Under the pieces are notes generated by a model. The model was not told where the DNA came from. It saw only the letters and a program-made list of their open reading frames with translations, and searched no databases. Position numbers and translations under genes: made by a program. Below are positions 37,471-45,811 of a stretch of DNA of 64,000 nucleotides, in pieces. The stretch is taken from the NCBI RefSeq assembly GCF_035599575.1, contig NZ_CP141179.1, forward strand, positions 3,695,001-3,759,000, in the 5' to 3' direction. The DNA comes from Roseovarius sp. Pro17. Its GTDB lineage: Bacteria > Pseudomonadota > Alphaproteobacteria > Rhodobacterales > Rhodobacteraceae. Position 1 is the stretch's first letter. Each line of letters opens with the position of its first letter.

Positions 37471-38481
37471 ATGAACTTTGGTGAAAAAATCGCTTGGGAC
37501 GATACGGTCCTGCCGTTCCAGCTGGATAAATCAGACATTCGGGGACGCGTAGCGCGTTTGGACGGCGTGCTGGGCGGCATCCTCAAGCAGCACGACTACC
37601 CCTTGGTCGTCGAAGCGTTGGTAGCCGAGATGGCCTTGTTGACGGCCCTGATTGGCCAGACGATCAAGCTGCGTTGGAAGCTGTCCCTGCAAGTGCAATC
37701 GAATGGCCCGGTGCGTATGATCGCCACGGACTACTATGGCCCACAAAAGGACGGTGAGCCCGCGCGCATTCGTGCCTATGCCAGCTATGACGCCGAGCGT
37801 CTGACCGATGCCAGCCCCTTTGAGCAGGTCGGCGAGGGGTATTTCGCCATCATGATCGACCAGGGCAAGGGCACCGCGCCCTATCAGGGTATCACCCCGC
37901 TGGCCGGTGGTAGCCTGCGCGCGTGCGCCGAGGCGTATTTTGCCCAGTCCGAACAGATACCGACGCGATTTGCGCTGAATTTCGGTCGGTCTACCGAAGG
38001 GGATACGGGCGAGCATTGGCGCGCTGGCGGCATTATGCTGCAACATATGCCCAAGGCCTCCCCCTTTGCAGCCACGCCAGAAGGCGGCAGTGGTGAGGGT
38101 GGCCTTTTGCAGCCCGACGATGTCGCGCCCGACGGCGAAGAAGGCGAGAACTGGAACCGCGCGAACATCCTGCTGGATACTGTTGACGCGCTCGAGCTGA
38201 TTGGGCCAAGCGTCGCGCCGACCGACCTGCTCTTGCGGCTGTTTCATGAGGAAGGACCGCGCGTATACGACGCACAGCCTATCCGTTTCGGCTGCACCTG
38301 TTCGAAGGATCGCGTGCGCCAGAGCCTGTCGATCTACTCGGCCAAGGATATCGCGACGATGACCACGGATGATGGTCGCGTCACGGCGGATTGCCAGTTC
38401 TGCGGCTCGCATTACGATCTGGACCCGGCCACGCTGGGTTTCGACTCTGATCAGGGCGCAGGCGGCGACGACACGGCATGA
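37471..38481 (+). CDS. hslO: Redox-regulated chaperone Hsp33 (HslO)
   Basis: Holdase switched on by oxidation of zinc-bound cysteines. The C-terminal switch is FGCTCSKDR..ADCQFCGSHYDLDP (CxC and CxxC). It has 336 residues. The ATG at 37471 follows AAGGAAACCCC. First gene of hslO-NUDIX-cca-rlmD, all with 4-bp ATGA overlaps. Confidence 0.97.
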   Translation: MNFGEKIAWDDTVLPFQLDKSDIRGRVARLDGVLGGILKQHDYPLVVEALVAEMALLTALIGQTIKLRWKLSLQVQSNGPVRMIATDYYGPQKDGEPARIRAYASYDAERLTDASPFEQVGEGYFAIMIDQGKGTAPYQGITPLAGGSLRACAEAYFAQSEQIPTRFALNFGRSTEGDTGEHWRAGGIMLQHMPKASPFAATPEGGSGEGGLLQPDDVAPDGEEGENWNRANILLDTVDALELIGPSVAPTDLLLRLFHEEGPRVYDAQPIRFGCTCSKDRVRQSLSIYSAKDIATMTTDDGRVTADCQFCGSHYDLDPATLGFDSDQGAGGDDTA

Positions 38482-39083
38482 GCGCGACGGATCCCATCGC
38501 GCAACTCGCCAAGGCGCTGGGCAGGACCGGCGCGGCGACGTCGGATTTCGACCTGAACCCCGGCACGATACTGCCCGAGGGGCGCAAACTGCGTCCTGCG
38601 GGGGTGCTGGTGCCCCTGATGATGACGCCCGGCGGCGCCCGGGTGATGCTGACGCAGCGCTCGTCGGTGCTAAAGCAGCACCCTGGCCAGATCGCGTTTC
38701 CAGGGGGTAAGCAGGATGAGGGTGACGCGGATGTCACTGCCGCCGCCCTGCGCGAAGCGCAAGAAGAGATCGGACTGGACCCCGCCAATGTCGAAGTGCT
38801 TGGCCATCTGCCTATGCACGAGACGGTGACGGGCTACGCGGTGACGCCGGTTGTGGGGCGCGTCCTTACGCCCTTCTCGCCCATTCCTGAGGCGGGCGAG
38901 GTGGCCGAAGTGTTCGATGTGCCGCTGGAACATGTGCTGATGCGCAGCCACTACCGGGTCGAGGAGCGGTACTGGCGCGGCACAATGCGGCGCTACTACA
39001 CCGTGCCGTTCGGCTCCTACTACATCTGGGGCGCCACCGCGCGGATGCTGCGATCGATGGCCGAGGCGGCGGAAGGCCCATGA
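38478..39083 (+). CDS. CoA-pyrophosphatase NUDIX hydrolase
   Basis: 201 residues. Nudix box GGKQDEGDADVTAAALREAQEEIGL, preceded by a segment (LTQRSSVLKQHPGQIAFPGG) typical of the CoA/NudL/Nudt7 group (LxxRS..LxxHxGQIaFPGG). It would hydrolyse CoA or its derivatives. ATG at 38478 within the hslO stop; next gene starts within its stop. Confidence 0.92.
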   Translation: MSATDPIAQLAKALGRTGAATSDFDLNPGTILPEGRKLRPAGVLVPLMMTPGGARVMLTQRSSVLKQHPGQIAFPGGKQDEGDADVTAAALREAQEEIGLDPANVEVLGHLPMHETVTGYAVTPVVGRVLTPFSPIPEAGEVAEVFDVPLEHVLMRSHYRVEERYWRGTMRRYYTVPFGSYYIWGATARMLRSMAEAAEGP

Positions 39084-40234
39084 GGATCGACGCGCCATGG
39101 CTGACGGACGCTCCGCTGACGGCGATCTTTGCTGCGTTCGAGGCGGCAGGGCATCACGCCTATCTGGTGGGCGGTGCGGTGCGCAACGCTGTACTCGGCG
39201 AGGCGATTGGTGATCTGGACCTCGCCACCGATGCGACGCCAGACCAGATGACAGAACTGGCACGTGCCGCCGGAATCAAGGCGATACCCACGGGCGTAGA
39301 TCATGGCACCATGACGCTGGTCGCGCACGGAGTGCCGTTCGAGATCACGAGTTTTCGCCGCGATGTCGAAACGCATGGCCGCCGCGCCACCGTCGCCTTT
39401 ACCGGCGAGATGGAAGGCGATGCACGCCGCCGTGATTTCACGATGAACGCCCTCTATGCGGCCTCGGATGGCAAAGTGATCGACCCGCTGGGCGGACTGC
39501 CCGACGCGCTGGCGCGGCGCGTGCGCTTTATCGAGGATGCGCATAGGCGGATCGAAGAGGATTACCTGCGCATCCTTCGGTTCTTTCGTTTTCATGCGCA
39601 ATATGGCGGGGATGGCGGAATTGACGCCGACGGGCTGGCCGCCGTCGCGGATAATTTGGACGGTCTGGATGGCCTGGCGCGCGAGCGTGTCGGGTCCGAA
39701 ATGCGACGGATGCTGGCCGCGCCCGATCCCGGCCCGGCGGTCGCGGCGATGGCGCAGGTCGGCGCACTGGCGCGCGTGTTGCCGGGCGCGGATCACCGCG
39801 CGCTGGCGCCGCTGGTGCATCTGGAGGGGGAGGTTGCAGCCCCGCCTGATGCCATAAGGCGCCTTGCCGCACTTGGCGGTGAGGATGTACGCGACCGCCT
39901 GCGGTTAAGCAATGCTCACGCCGCGCGGCTTGACCTCTTGCGTCGGGAGGTCGGCAGCATGACCGACGCAGGCGTGCTGGGCTACCTTCATGGTGCGGAC
40001 GCCGCGCATGATATTCTACTGCTGCGCGCCGCCTTGCTAGAGCAGCCGTTGGACAAGGCGGCGCTGGAGGCGGCGACCGAGGGCGCAGAGGCCGTCCTAC
40101 CCATCGCGGCGGCCGACCTCATGCCGGAATTCCAAGGAGCCGCCCTTGGCGGCAGGCTGAAAATGCTGGAAGAGCGGTGGATTGCTTCGGGCTTTGCCCT
40201 TACCAAGGGCGATCTGCTGAAAGAGGGTAAATGA
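39080..40234 (+). CDS. cca: CCA tRNA nucleotidyltransferase
   Basis: Class II polymerase-beta superfamily member of 384 residues. Nucleotide-binding head LVGGAVRNAVLGEAIGDLDLATDA with the G[GS]..R..DxD metal site, EITSFRRD, RRDFTMNAL and the ERxDYLRILRFFRFHAQY region. Whether it adds CCA or poly(A) cannot be fully settled by eye; the compact size and lack of a poly(A)-type extension favour CCA addition. Operon: hslO-NUDIX-cca-rlmD. Confidence 0.9.
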   Translation: MRIDAPWLTDAPLTAIFAAFEAAGHHAYLVGGAVRNAVLGEAIGDLDLATDATPDQMTELARAAGIKAIPTGVDHGTMTLVAHGVPFEITSFRRDVETHGRRATVAFTGEMEGDARRRDFTMNALYAASDGKVIDPLGGLPDALARRVRFIEDAHRRIEEDYLRILRFFRFHAQYGGDGGIDADGLAAVADNLDGLDGLARERVGSEMRRMLAAPDPGPAVAAMAQVGALARVLPGADHRALAPLVHLEGEVAAPPDAIRRLAALGGEDVRDRLRLSNAHAARLDLLRREVGSMTDAGVLGYLHGADAAHDILLLRAALLEQPLDKAALEAATEGAEAVLPIAAADLMPEFQGAALGGRLKMLEERWIASGFALTKGDLLKEGK

Positions 40235-41445
40235 GCTATCTGATTGAACGTCTGGGCCATCAGGGTGACGGCATTGCTGCTGGGCCGGTCTTTGCCCCCA
40301 TGACATTGCCGGGCGAGCAAGTGACAGGCACGCTGGACGGCCAGCGCCTGACCGATATACGCATCCAGACGCCCAGCGACATACGGGTCGCGCCGCCCTG
40401 CCGCCATTTCAAGGCCTGCGGCGGGTGCCAGTTGCAGCACGCGAATGACGCTTTTGTCGCTGCGTGGAAGGAGGACGTCGTGCGAGCTGCATTAGCCGCG
40501 CATGGGCTGGAAACCACATTTCTGCCCATCGCCACGTCGCCTGCGCAGGCGCGGCGGCGAGCGACGCTGTCGGCGCGTCGGACGAAAAAAGGTGCGATGG
40601 CAGGCTTTCACGGGCGCGCGTCGGACGTGATCGTCGAGATACCGGACTGCCAATTGCTGCACCCGGATCTGATGAAATCAATTCCGGTGGCCGAGGCGTT
40701 GGCGCTGCATACGGCCAGCCGCAAGGGCGCGCTGGACGTGGCGGTGTGCCTGACGCGCGGCGGCCTCGACGTGCTTGTCACCGGCGGCAAGCCGCTGGAT
40801 GGGCCGTTGCGCGTGATGCTGGCGCAATTGGCCGAAACCCATGACCTCGCACGTCTTGCATGGGAAGGGGAGGTGATTGCGATGCGCCGCCCGCCCGTCC
40901 AGCGCTTTGGCATAGTCGAGGTGATGCCGCCGCCCGGCGCATTCCTGCAAGCGACGGCTGAGGGTGAGGCGGCGTTGCTGGCGGATGTGCGGGAGGCGAT
41001 GACTGGTGCGGCGCGTATTGTCGATCTGTTCGCCGGATGCGGCACGTTTGCATTGCCGCTATCCGAAACTGCACGCGTTCATGCCGTCGAAGGTGATTCG
41101 GCAATGACCAAATCGCTGGATGCCGGGTGGCGCAAGGCGGCCGGTTTGAAACAGGTGAGCGTCGAGGCGCGCGACCTCTATCGCAGGCCACTGCTGCCGG
41201 ACGAGCTGGCGCGTTACGACGGCGCGGTCATCGACCCGCCCCGCGCGGGGGCTGAAGCACAGGTCGCACAGTTGATCACGGCAGGTGTCCCGCGCCTTGC
41301 CTATGTATCATGCAATCCCGTCACATTTGCGCGCGACGCCGCGGCGTTGATCGCCGGTGGCTATCAACTCGATGCGCTGCGGGTGGTCGATCAGTTCCGA
41401 TGGTCCAGCCATGTCGAACTGGCGGCCCGCTTCACGCTGGCGTGA
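40231..41445 (+). CDS. rlmD: 23S rRNA (uracil-C5)-methyltransferase, RlmD/RumA type
   Basis: 404 residues. A TRAM-like N-terminus, four cysteines for an Fe-S cluster (Cys57, Cys63, Cys66 in CRHFKACGGCQLQH, Cys140 in EIPDCQLL), then the SAM domain (IVDLFAGCGTFALPL), DPPRAGA and the catalytic SCNP near 361. Whether it methylates U1939 (RlmD) or U747 (RlmC) is not visible, since alphaproteobacteria carry only one such enzyme. Coupled to cca by ATGA. Confidence 0.9.
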   Translation: MSYLIERLGHQGDGIAAGPVFAPMTLPGEQVTGTLDGQRLTDIRIQTPSDIRVAPPCRHFKACGGCQLQHANDAFVAAWKEDVVRAALAAHGLETTFLPIATSPAQARRRATLSARRTKKGAMAGFHGRASDVIVEIPDCQLLHPDLMKSIPVAEALALHTASRKGALDVAVCLTRGGLDVLVTGGKPLDGPLRVMLAQLAETHDLARLAWEGEVIAMRRPPVQRFGIVEVMPPPGAFLQATAEGEAALLADVREAMTGAARIVDLFAGCGTFALPLSETARVHAVEGDSAMTKSLDAGWRKAAGLKQVSVEARDLYRRPLLPDELARYDGAVIDPPRAGAEAQVAQLITAGVPRLAYVSCNPVTFARDAAALIAGGYQLDALRVVDQFRWSSHVELAARFTLA

Positions 41446-41527
41446 GCGCTATCATGTGAAATTTCCCTATCTCATTGCGCCCGTTTCGGGTTATAAAAGC
41501 GAAAAAAGAGCAAATCGAGTAGGGCAC

Positions 41528-42025
41528 ATGAAAGTACTAAAGTTTCTGGCAATCGCGCTGTTGGTTGTGGGTCTGTCGGCCTGCGGTTCGAAGTTCAAGA
41601 CCTACAAGGGTCCTGAGGTCACACACGTCGTGCTGGTGAAATCCGAGCGCAAGATGTATCTGCTGCACCACGACAAGGTGCTTGAAGATTACGACTTTGA
41701 TCTGGGATTCATGCCCGCCGGTCACAAGTCCGAGGAAGGCGACGGGCGCACGCCCGAGGGCACTTACCTGATTGACCGGCGCAATCCGAACAGCAAGTTC
41801 CATCTGTCGATTGGCATTTCCTACCCCAACGCCTTTGATCGGGCGCAGGCACATTTGCGCGAAAAGAGCCCGGGTGGCGATATCTTTATCCATGGTCAGC
41901 CGAATGGCTTTAAGGGCAAGAACGGGCGGGATTGGACCGCCGGATGCATTGCGGTCACCAACAAGGAGATCGAATGGATCTATGCCATGGTGAGGGACGG
42001 AACACCCATCACGCTCTATCCGTGA
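41528..42025 (+). CDS. L,D-transpeptidase lipoprotein (YkuD family)
   Basis: 165 residues. Lipobox LSAC with Cys19, then the YkuD core: TPEGTYLIDRRN, and the catalytic motif HGQPN..DWTAGCIAV with His122 and Cys140. Catalyses 3-3 peptidoglycan cross-links or attaches proteins. The start is the ATG at 41528; in-frame sequence further upstream is the end of rlmD in another frame. A copy of the GAGTATTT element and a strong terminator follow. Confidence 0.9.
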   Translation: MKVLKFLAIALLVVGLSACGSKFKTYKGPEVTHVVLVKSERKMYLLHHDKVLEDYDFDLGFMPAGHKSEEGDGRTPEGTYLIDRRNPNSKFHLSIGISYPNAFDRAQAHLREKSPGGDIFIHGQPNGFKGKNGRDWTAGCIAVTNKEIEWIYAMVRDGTPITLYP

Positions 42026-42052
42026 TGGTGCGTCTGGCGTCAGGCCGGGTAT

Positions 42053-42075
42053 GAGTATTTACGGAACAATGAAAG
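42053..42075 (+). repeat. GAGTATTT 3' element, copy B (after the L,D-transpeptidase)
   Basis: GAGTATTT, ACG, GAAC, AA, TGAAAG. Starts 27 bases past the stop and its AAAG is the foot of the terminator stem at 42072-42108. Compare copies A and C. Confidence 0.75.
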
Positions 42076-42111
42076 CGCCGGGGCGGAGCATATCCATCCC
42101 GGCGCTTTTTC
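42071..42111. terminator. Terminator between the L,D-transpeptidase and CAP-lipoprotein genes
   Basis: AAAGCGCCGGG (42072-42082) and CCCGGCGCTTT (42098-42108) form an 11-bp stem with a 15-base loop and a T run of five. The AAAG end gives a poly-U-like run on the minus strand too, so it may be used in both directions. Confidence 0.92.
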
Positions 42112-42139
42112 GTTTCATCAATAGTGCCGGGTGGGTGCC

Positions 42140-42658
42140 TTAGCGACCCATCACCAGCGTCCACCAGATCTTGCCGTTGCTTTCCTGAAGCCAGGAAAAG
42201 CCCATGTTGCTTGCCTTGGGTGACAGGATCACGTTGCGTGTGCCGGGCTCTTCCATCCAAGCGGACAGGGTCTCAAGCTCGGTCTCGTAGGTTTCCGAGA
42301 TCGCCTCGCCGACGAGGCCGCCGGAATAACCGACGCGCTCTATCCGGTCGATCGGCGACGAGCCGTCCGAGCCGAAATGCCAAGGTCGGTTTTGCACCGA
42401 CATGTCGCGTGAATGGGTCGCGGCAGCGGCATTGAGCTGTGCGTTCAGTTGAACGGCTTGGCGGCCAGCGGCGCCACGCAGCGCGTTCACAGAATCGAGC
42501 ATGCGGTATTGGATCGCCGACGAATCGCCCCGTCCGATACGATAGACTTTTGGTAGCGGCTTGCCGTCGGCGCCGATTTGCGGCTGGGCCGGAGGTGGCG
42601 GGGCGCAAGCACTGAGGGCGAGAAGGGCGGAGACGAGAAGAACCAGAATGCGCGTCAT
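42140..42658 (-). CDS. CAP/SCP-domain lipoprotein
   Basis: 172 residues. Lipobox LSAC with Cys18, a Pro-rich linker (PPPPAQPQ), and a CAP domain: MLDSVNALRGAAGRQAVQLNAQLNAAAATHSRDM, WHFGSDGSSPIDRIERVGYSGGLVGEAI, ending WWTLVMGR. CAP proteins are extracytoplasmic; no single enzyme activity is established. ATG at 42658, divergent from the Tat L,D-transpeptidase. Confidence 0.88.
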   Translation of the reverse strand: MTRILVLLVSALLALSACAPPPPAQPQIGADGKPLPKVYRIGRGDSSAIQYRMLDSVNALRGAAGRQAVQLNAQLNAAAATHSRDMSVQNRPWHFGSDGSSPIDRIERVGYSGGLVGEAISETYETELETLSAWMEEPGTRNVILSPKASNMGFSWLQESNGKIWWTLVMGR

Positions 42659-42830
42659 GGGCAGGGACCATCCAGAATGATTGTTTCGCCAATCCCTACA
42701 GTGCCGGGCGTTGCGATTCAAACCCACATGATCGGAAGTTTGGCAGAGGCAATAGTTTGAATTGCGACTGCGACTTTCGCGCCATATGGTTGATTTCATC
42801 ACATGCAACCCGGCCCCCGTGGAGGCAAAC

Positions 42831-43424
42831 ATGACACATTCTCCCCTCAAGTCACTGAACAGACGTGGCTTTATCGCTGGTGCCGCTGCCGTAATCGGCG
42901 CGCCTGCGCTGGCGCAGAACGTCGGCACTATCGAGATGGAGCGCGAAATTACCCAAAGCCAGCGCCGCAACATCTCGAGTTTTCGCTCGCTGACCTGGCA
43001 GCCTTACTTCAAGTCTCTCAGAAACGGAGCTGTGCTGGTCGACATCGATTCGCGTGCCCTGCATTTCTGGAGCGCGGATGGCAGAACCTACAAGCTATAT
43101 CCGTCGTCGATTCCCCTGTCCGAGGATTTGACCCGCCGCGGGCGCACCAGCGTGACGCGCAAGGTCGCTGGCCCCAGCTGGAGCCCGACGGCAAATATGC
43201 TTAGGCGTAACCCCGATTGGCCCAAATACGTGCCGCCCGGCCCCGACAATCCACTGGGCACCCATGCGCTGTATCTGGGGTGGAAGTATTACCGCATCCA
43301 CGGCACCCACGATACGCGCAAGATCGGGCGAAAGTCGTCGAGTGGCTGTATCGGGCTTTATAATCGGCATATCGCCGAGCTATTCAGCCTCACCAGAGTG
43401 GGCACACAAGTGTTGCTAATTTGA
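42831..43424 (+). CDS. Tat-exported L,D-transpeptidase (YkuD family)
   Basis: 197 residues. The N-terminus SLNRRGFIAGAAAVIGAPALAQ has the twin arginine and hydrophobic core of a Tat signal (RR at 11-12). The catalytic motif HGTHDT..SSSGCIGL gives His157 and Cys173. It belongs to the ErfK/YbiS/YcfS/YnhG-like branch. GGAGG sits 6 bases ahead of the ATG at 42831. It is divergent from the CAP lipoprotein, with two YkuD enzymes and one CAP protein grouped here. Confidence 0.9.
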   Translation: MTHSPLKSLNRRGFIAGAAAVIGAPALAQNVGTIEMEREITQSQRRNISSFRSLTWQPYFKSLRNGAVLVDIDSRALHFWSADGRTYKLYPSSIPLSEDLTRRGRTSVTRKVAGPSWSPTANMLRRNPDWPKYVPPGPDNPLGTHALYLGWKYYRIHGTHDTRKIGRKSSSGCIGLYNRHIAELFSLTRVGTQVLLI

Positions 43425-43459
43425 CGATATTTCGGTGCCTCATGGTCAAAGTCGACCCA

Positions 43460-43473
43460 GTTGCAATTGCAAC
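43460..43473. promoter_or_regulatory. 14-bp palindrome upstream of the small exported protein
   Basis: GTTGCAATTGCAAC is a perfect 14-bp palindrome, 95 bases ahead of the small gene's ATG and 35 bases after the transpeptidase stop. Followed at 43498 by TTGACA with no clear -10. Operator role is a guess. Confidence 0.35.
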
Positions 43474-43568
43474 AACGTAAATTTGCGCGTTAGTGAATTG
43501 ACATGAGGTAATCGTCTTGGGTGCTTGCTGCCGTGATGTGCGGTACTGGCTAATTTCTGGAGAATACA

Positions 43569-43757
43569 ATGAAGAAACTCGTTCTCGCCGCTGCACTGTC
43601 CGCCGCTGCAACCGCTGGCTATGCTGGCAACATGCAGCCCCCGGTCATGGAAGCACCGGTCATCGTCGAAGATACCAATGCAAGCTCGTCGTCCGCTGGC
43701 GTCTGGGTTCCGCTGGTTCTGCTGGCAATCGTCGCAGCTGTCATCATAGCCGACTAA
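43569..43757 (+). CDS. Small exported protein with C-terminal membrane helix
   Basis: 62 residues. Signal peptide MKKLVLAAALSAAATAGYAG, a short acidic middle (MEAPVIVEDTNA), a Ser run (SSSSAG) and a C-terminal helix VWVPLVLLAIVAAVIIAD. GGAG sits 6 bases before the ATG and a strong terminator follows, so it is a small complete transcription unit. I believe similar proteins are common in Rhodobacteraceae, but their function is unknown. Confidence 0.8.
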   Translation: MKKLVLAAALSAAATAGYAGNMQPPVMEAPVIVEDTNASSSSAGVWVPLVLLAIVAAVIIAD

Positions 43758-43779
43758 GCTACGCCATTTTTTCGCATTG

Positions 43780-43815
43780 AAAGGCGCTGGACCTCTGGGT
43801 TCAGCGCCTTTTTCG
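43780..43815. terminator. Terminator between the small exported gene and hemH
   Basis: AAAGGCGCTG (43780-43789) pairs with CAGCGCCTTT (43802-43811), extended by a few inner pairs, and is followed by TT; on the minus strand the AAA gives a T run. Convergent genes share it. Confidence 0.88.
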
Positions 43816-43828
43816 TTGCGTCAACGCC

Positions 43829-44890
43829 TTAGCTGACCCAGCCCTGCAAATTCTCGCGAATCACTTGGGTCAGCGCGTCAATATGCGCCGGGCTGTCATT
43901 CAGGCAGGGGATATAGGTGAATTCCTCACCGCCCGCCTCTTCAAAGCTTTCGCGGATCTCTTCGTTGATCTCTTCCAGCGTTTCTATGCAGTCGGCGGAA
44001 AAGGCCGGCGCGACCACGGCGATGCGCCGCTTGCCCTCTTCCTTGGCGAGGCGTGCGACCTCCTTGACGGTGTAGGGCTTCAGCCATTCCTCCGGGCCGA
44101 ACACGGATTGGAACGTGGTCGTGATCTGGGCGGCATCCCAGCCCAGTCGCTCCTTCAGCAGGCGCGTCGTTTTCTGGCATTGGCAATGGTAGGGATCGCC
44201 CTGCGTGAGGTAGCGCTGGGGCATCCCGTGATAGGATACCACGAGGATTTCGGGCGTTGCGGTGCCAGCATACGCCGCCTCGATCGAGCAGGCGAGCGCG
44301 TCGATATAGTCCGGATGATCGAAATAGGGCTGTATCGTGCGCGCGGCGGGCTGGCGCGTTTCCTTCATCAGGGCGCGAAAGAACTCGTCGTTTGCCGTGC
44401 CGGATGTGGCACCTGCGTATTGCGGATAGAGCGGGAAAAACAGGATGCGGGTGCAGCCTGCCTCGGTCATCTCGCGCACCTTGGTTTGGGTCGAAGGATT
44501 GCCATAGCGCATGCAGAAATCGACCATGACATCATCGCCGTGTTCCTCGGTCAGCGTTCTGCGTAGGGCATCCGTCTGGTCGCGGGTGATCGTCATGAGG
44601 GGGCTTTCATCCCGCTCTTCGTTCCAGATGGATTTGTAGGCCTTGCCGCTGGTAAAGGGCCGCTTGCTTAGAATGACCAGTTGCAGCAGAGGCTGCCATT
44701 TCCATGGGGCGTAGTCGATGACGCGGCGGTCGGACAGGAATTCGCTCAGATAGCGGCGCATCGACCAATAATCGGTCGCATCAGGCGTGCCGAGATTGGC
44801 CAGCAGGATGCCGGTTTTCTGCGGCGGAATCGCCGGGTGATCCTTGGGCGCGTGAACGGGGCAGGTGGCACCCTTGGTCGGCTGTGTCAT
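43829..44890 (-). CDS. hemH: Ferrochelatase HemH
   Basis: Inserts iron into protoporphyrin IX, the last heme step. Family segments GILLANLGTPDA, RRYLSEFLSDRRVI, LFFPLYPQYAGATSGT, VVSYHGMPQRY (conserved His) and PAFSADCIETLEEI are present. Two possible starts: ATG at 44941 and ATG at 44890; the second has AAGGAA at good distance and is used (353 residues). HemJ (8285), which makes its substrate, is also in the window. Confidence 0.97.
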   Translation of the reverse strand: MTQPTKGATCPVHAPKDHPAIPPQKTGILLANLGTPDATDYWSMRRYLSEFLSDRRVIDYAPWKWQPLLQLVILSKRPFTSGKAYKSIWNEERDESPLMTITRDQTDALRRTLTEEHGDDVMVDFCMRYGNPSTQTKVREMTEAGCTRILFFPLYPQYAGATSGTANDEFFRALMKETRQPAARTIQPYFDHPDYIDALACSIEAAYAGTATPEILVVSYHGMPQRYLTQGDPYHCQCQKTTRLLKERLGWDAAQITTTFQSVFGPEEWLKPYTVKEVARLAKEEGKRRIAVVAPAFSADCIETLEEINEEIRESFEEAGGEEFTYIPCLNDSPAHIDALTQVIRENLQGWVS

Positions 44891-44960
44891 GGGGTCTTTC
44901 CTTTGTCCTGCGCCGGGGAGGGGCGGCTTGCCTTCGGACATAAGCGAAATGGGCCGGGGG

Positions 44961-45776
44961 TCAATCGGGCAGCGGCGTCTCGTCAGTGTTCAGCGCGTCG
45001 GCCAGTCGCGTCCTCGCCGAGCCGGGGCGCAGCGGTTGCGGTTGCGAGGCGTCGGGCGACCAGCCGGTGAGAAAGATCAGATCGTAGGTGGCCTCAATCC
45101 GGCCATCCGGGCCCGTGAAATGCTCGGTATAGATTTGCGACGCTCGCTCAAAAACCGCGCGCCGCGCAAAATGGCGCGGTCGGGTCTGCATCGCGTTACC
45201 CTCGCCCATGGCGCGCAGATCGTGCATCAGGGCGCGCATATCGGCGTAACTGGCGGTCAGAGGCGCACTGTCCACGACCGGCAGGGTCATGCCCGCACGT
45301 TGCAAGAGGCCGCCCAGATCACGCACTTCGCCCGTCGGCGCAACGCGGGGCGAAAGACCCCCGGTCACCTCGGCCTCGGCCTGCGCGAGGCTGGCGCGCA
45401 ACTGGTGCAGCGTGGTGCCACCCGGCATAATGCCGAGGAACAGGCCATCGGGCCTCAGGGCCCGGCGCGATTGGATCAGCTGGCCGACCGGATCGTTGGC
45501 CCAATGCAGCGACAATGCGTGGATCACCAGATCATGCGCGCCGGGCGTCAGCGCCAGCGTGTCGTCATCCGCCACGACCACCGCATCTGGAAAGGCCGCG
45601 CGCCACGGTTCGGGCCAGCCAGTGACGATGCCGGGCGCGGTAAATGGTTTGTTAACCATCGAGAGGCGATCATGCACTTCGTCAATTGCGGCGTCGTGAA
45701 GGAACAACGCGGGCGCAGCGGCGGCGCGGTCGCGCTGGCGCATCAATGCGGCGCGGTCCGTCAGGGCTGCTGTCAT
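44961..45776 (-). CDS. SAM-dependent methyltransferase-like protein (NDUFAF5/BioC-type)
   Basis: 271 residues. The C-terminal part (LVIHALSLHWANDPVGQLIQSRRALRPDGLFLGIMPGGTTLHQLR) has the HWvNDlPG pattern of the NDUFAF5 branch, but the usual glycine-rich SAM motif near the N-terminus is poor, so activity is uncertain. In mitochondria the homologue acts in complex I assembly. ATG at 45776; divergent from comF by 35 bases. Separate from hemH by 70 bases on the same strand. Confidence 0.82.
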   Translation of the reverse strand: MTAALTDRAALMRQRDRAAAAPALFLHDAAIDEVHDRLSMVNKPFTAPGIVTGWPEPWRAAFPDAVVVADDDTLALTPGAHDLVIHALSLHWANDPVGQLIQSRRALRPDGLFLGIMPGGTTLHQLRASLAQAEAEVTGGLSPRVAPTGEVRDLGGLLQRAGMTLPVVDSAPLTASYADMRALMHDLRAMGEGNAMQTRPRHFARRAVFERASQIYTEHFTGPDGRIEATYDLIFLTGWSPDASQPQPLRPGSARTRLADALNTDETPLPD

Positions 45777-45811
45777 AGGGGGATCGCCTTGCTCATGCGG
45801 GGAACTTATAG

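Noticed and set aside
43498-43503. TTGACA as a full promoter for the small exported gene
   Set aside because: No acceptable -10 at 16-18 bases; kept only as a remark in the gene entries.
45640-45659. CtrA-like TAAA-N7-TTAAC with ATGGTT/AACCAT arms
   Set aside because: It is inside the methyltransferase coding region and one half has a mismatch.
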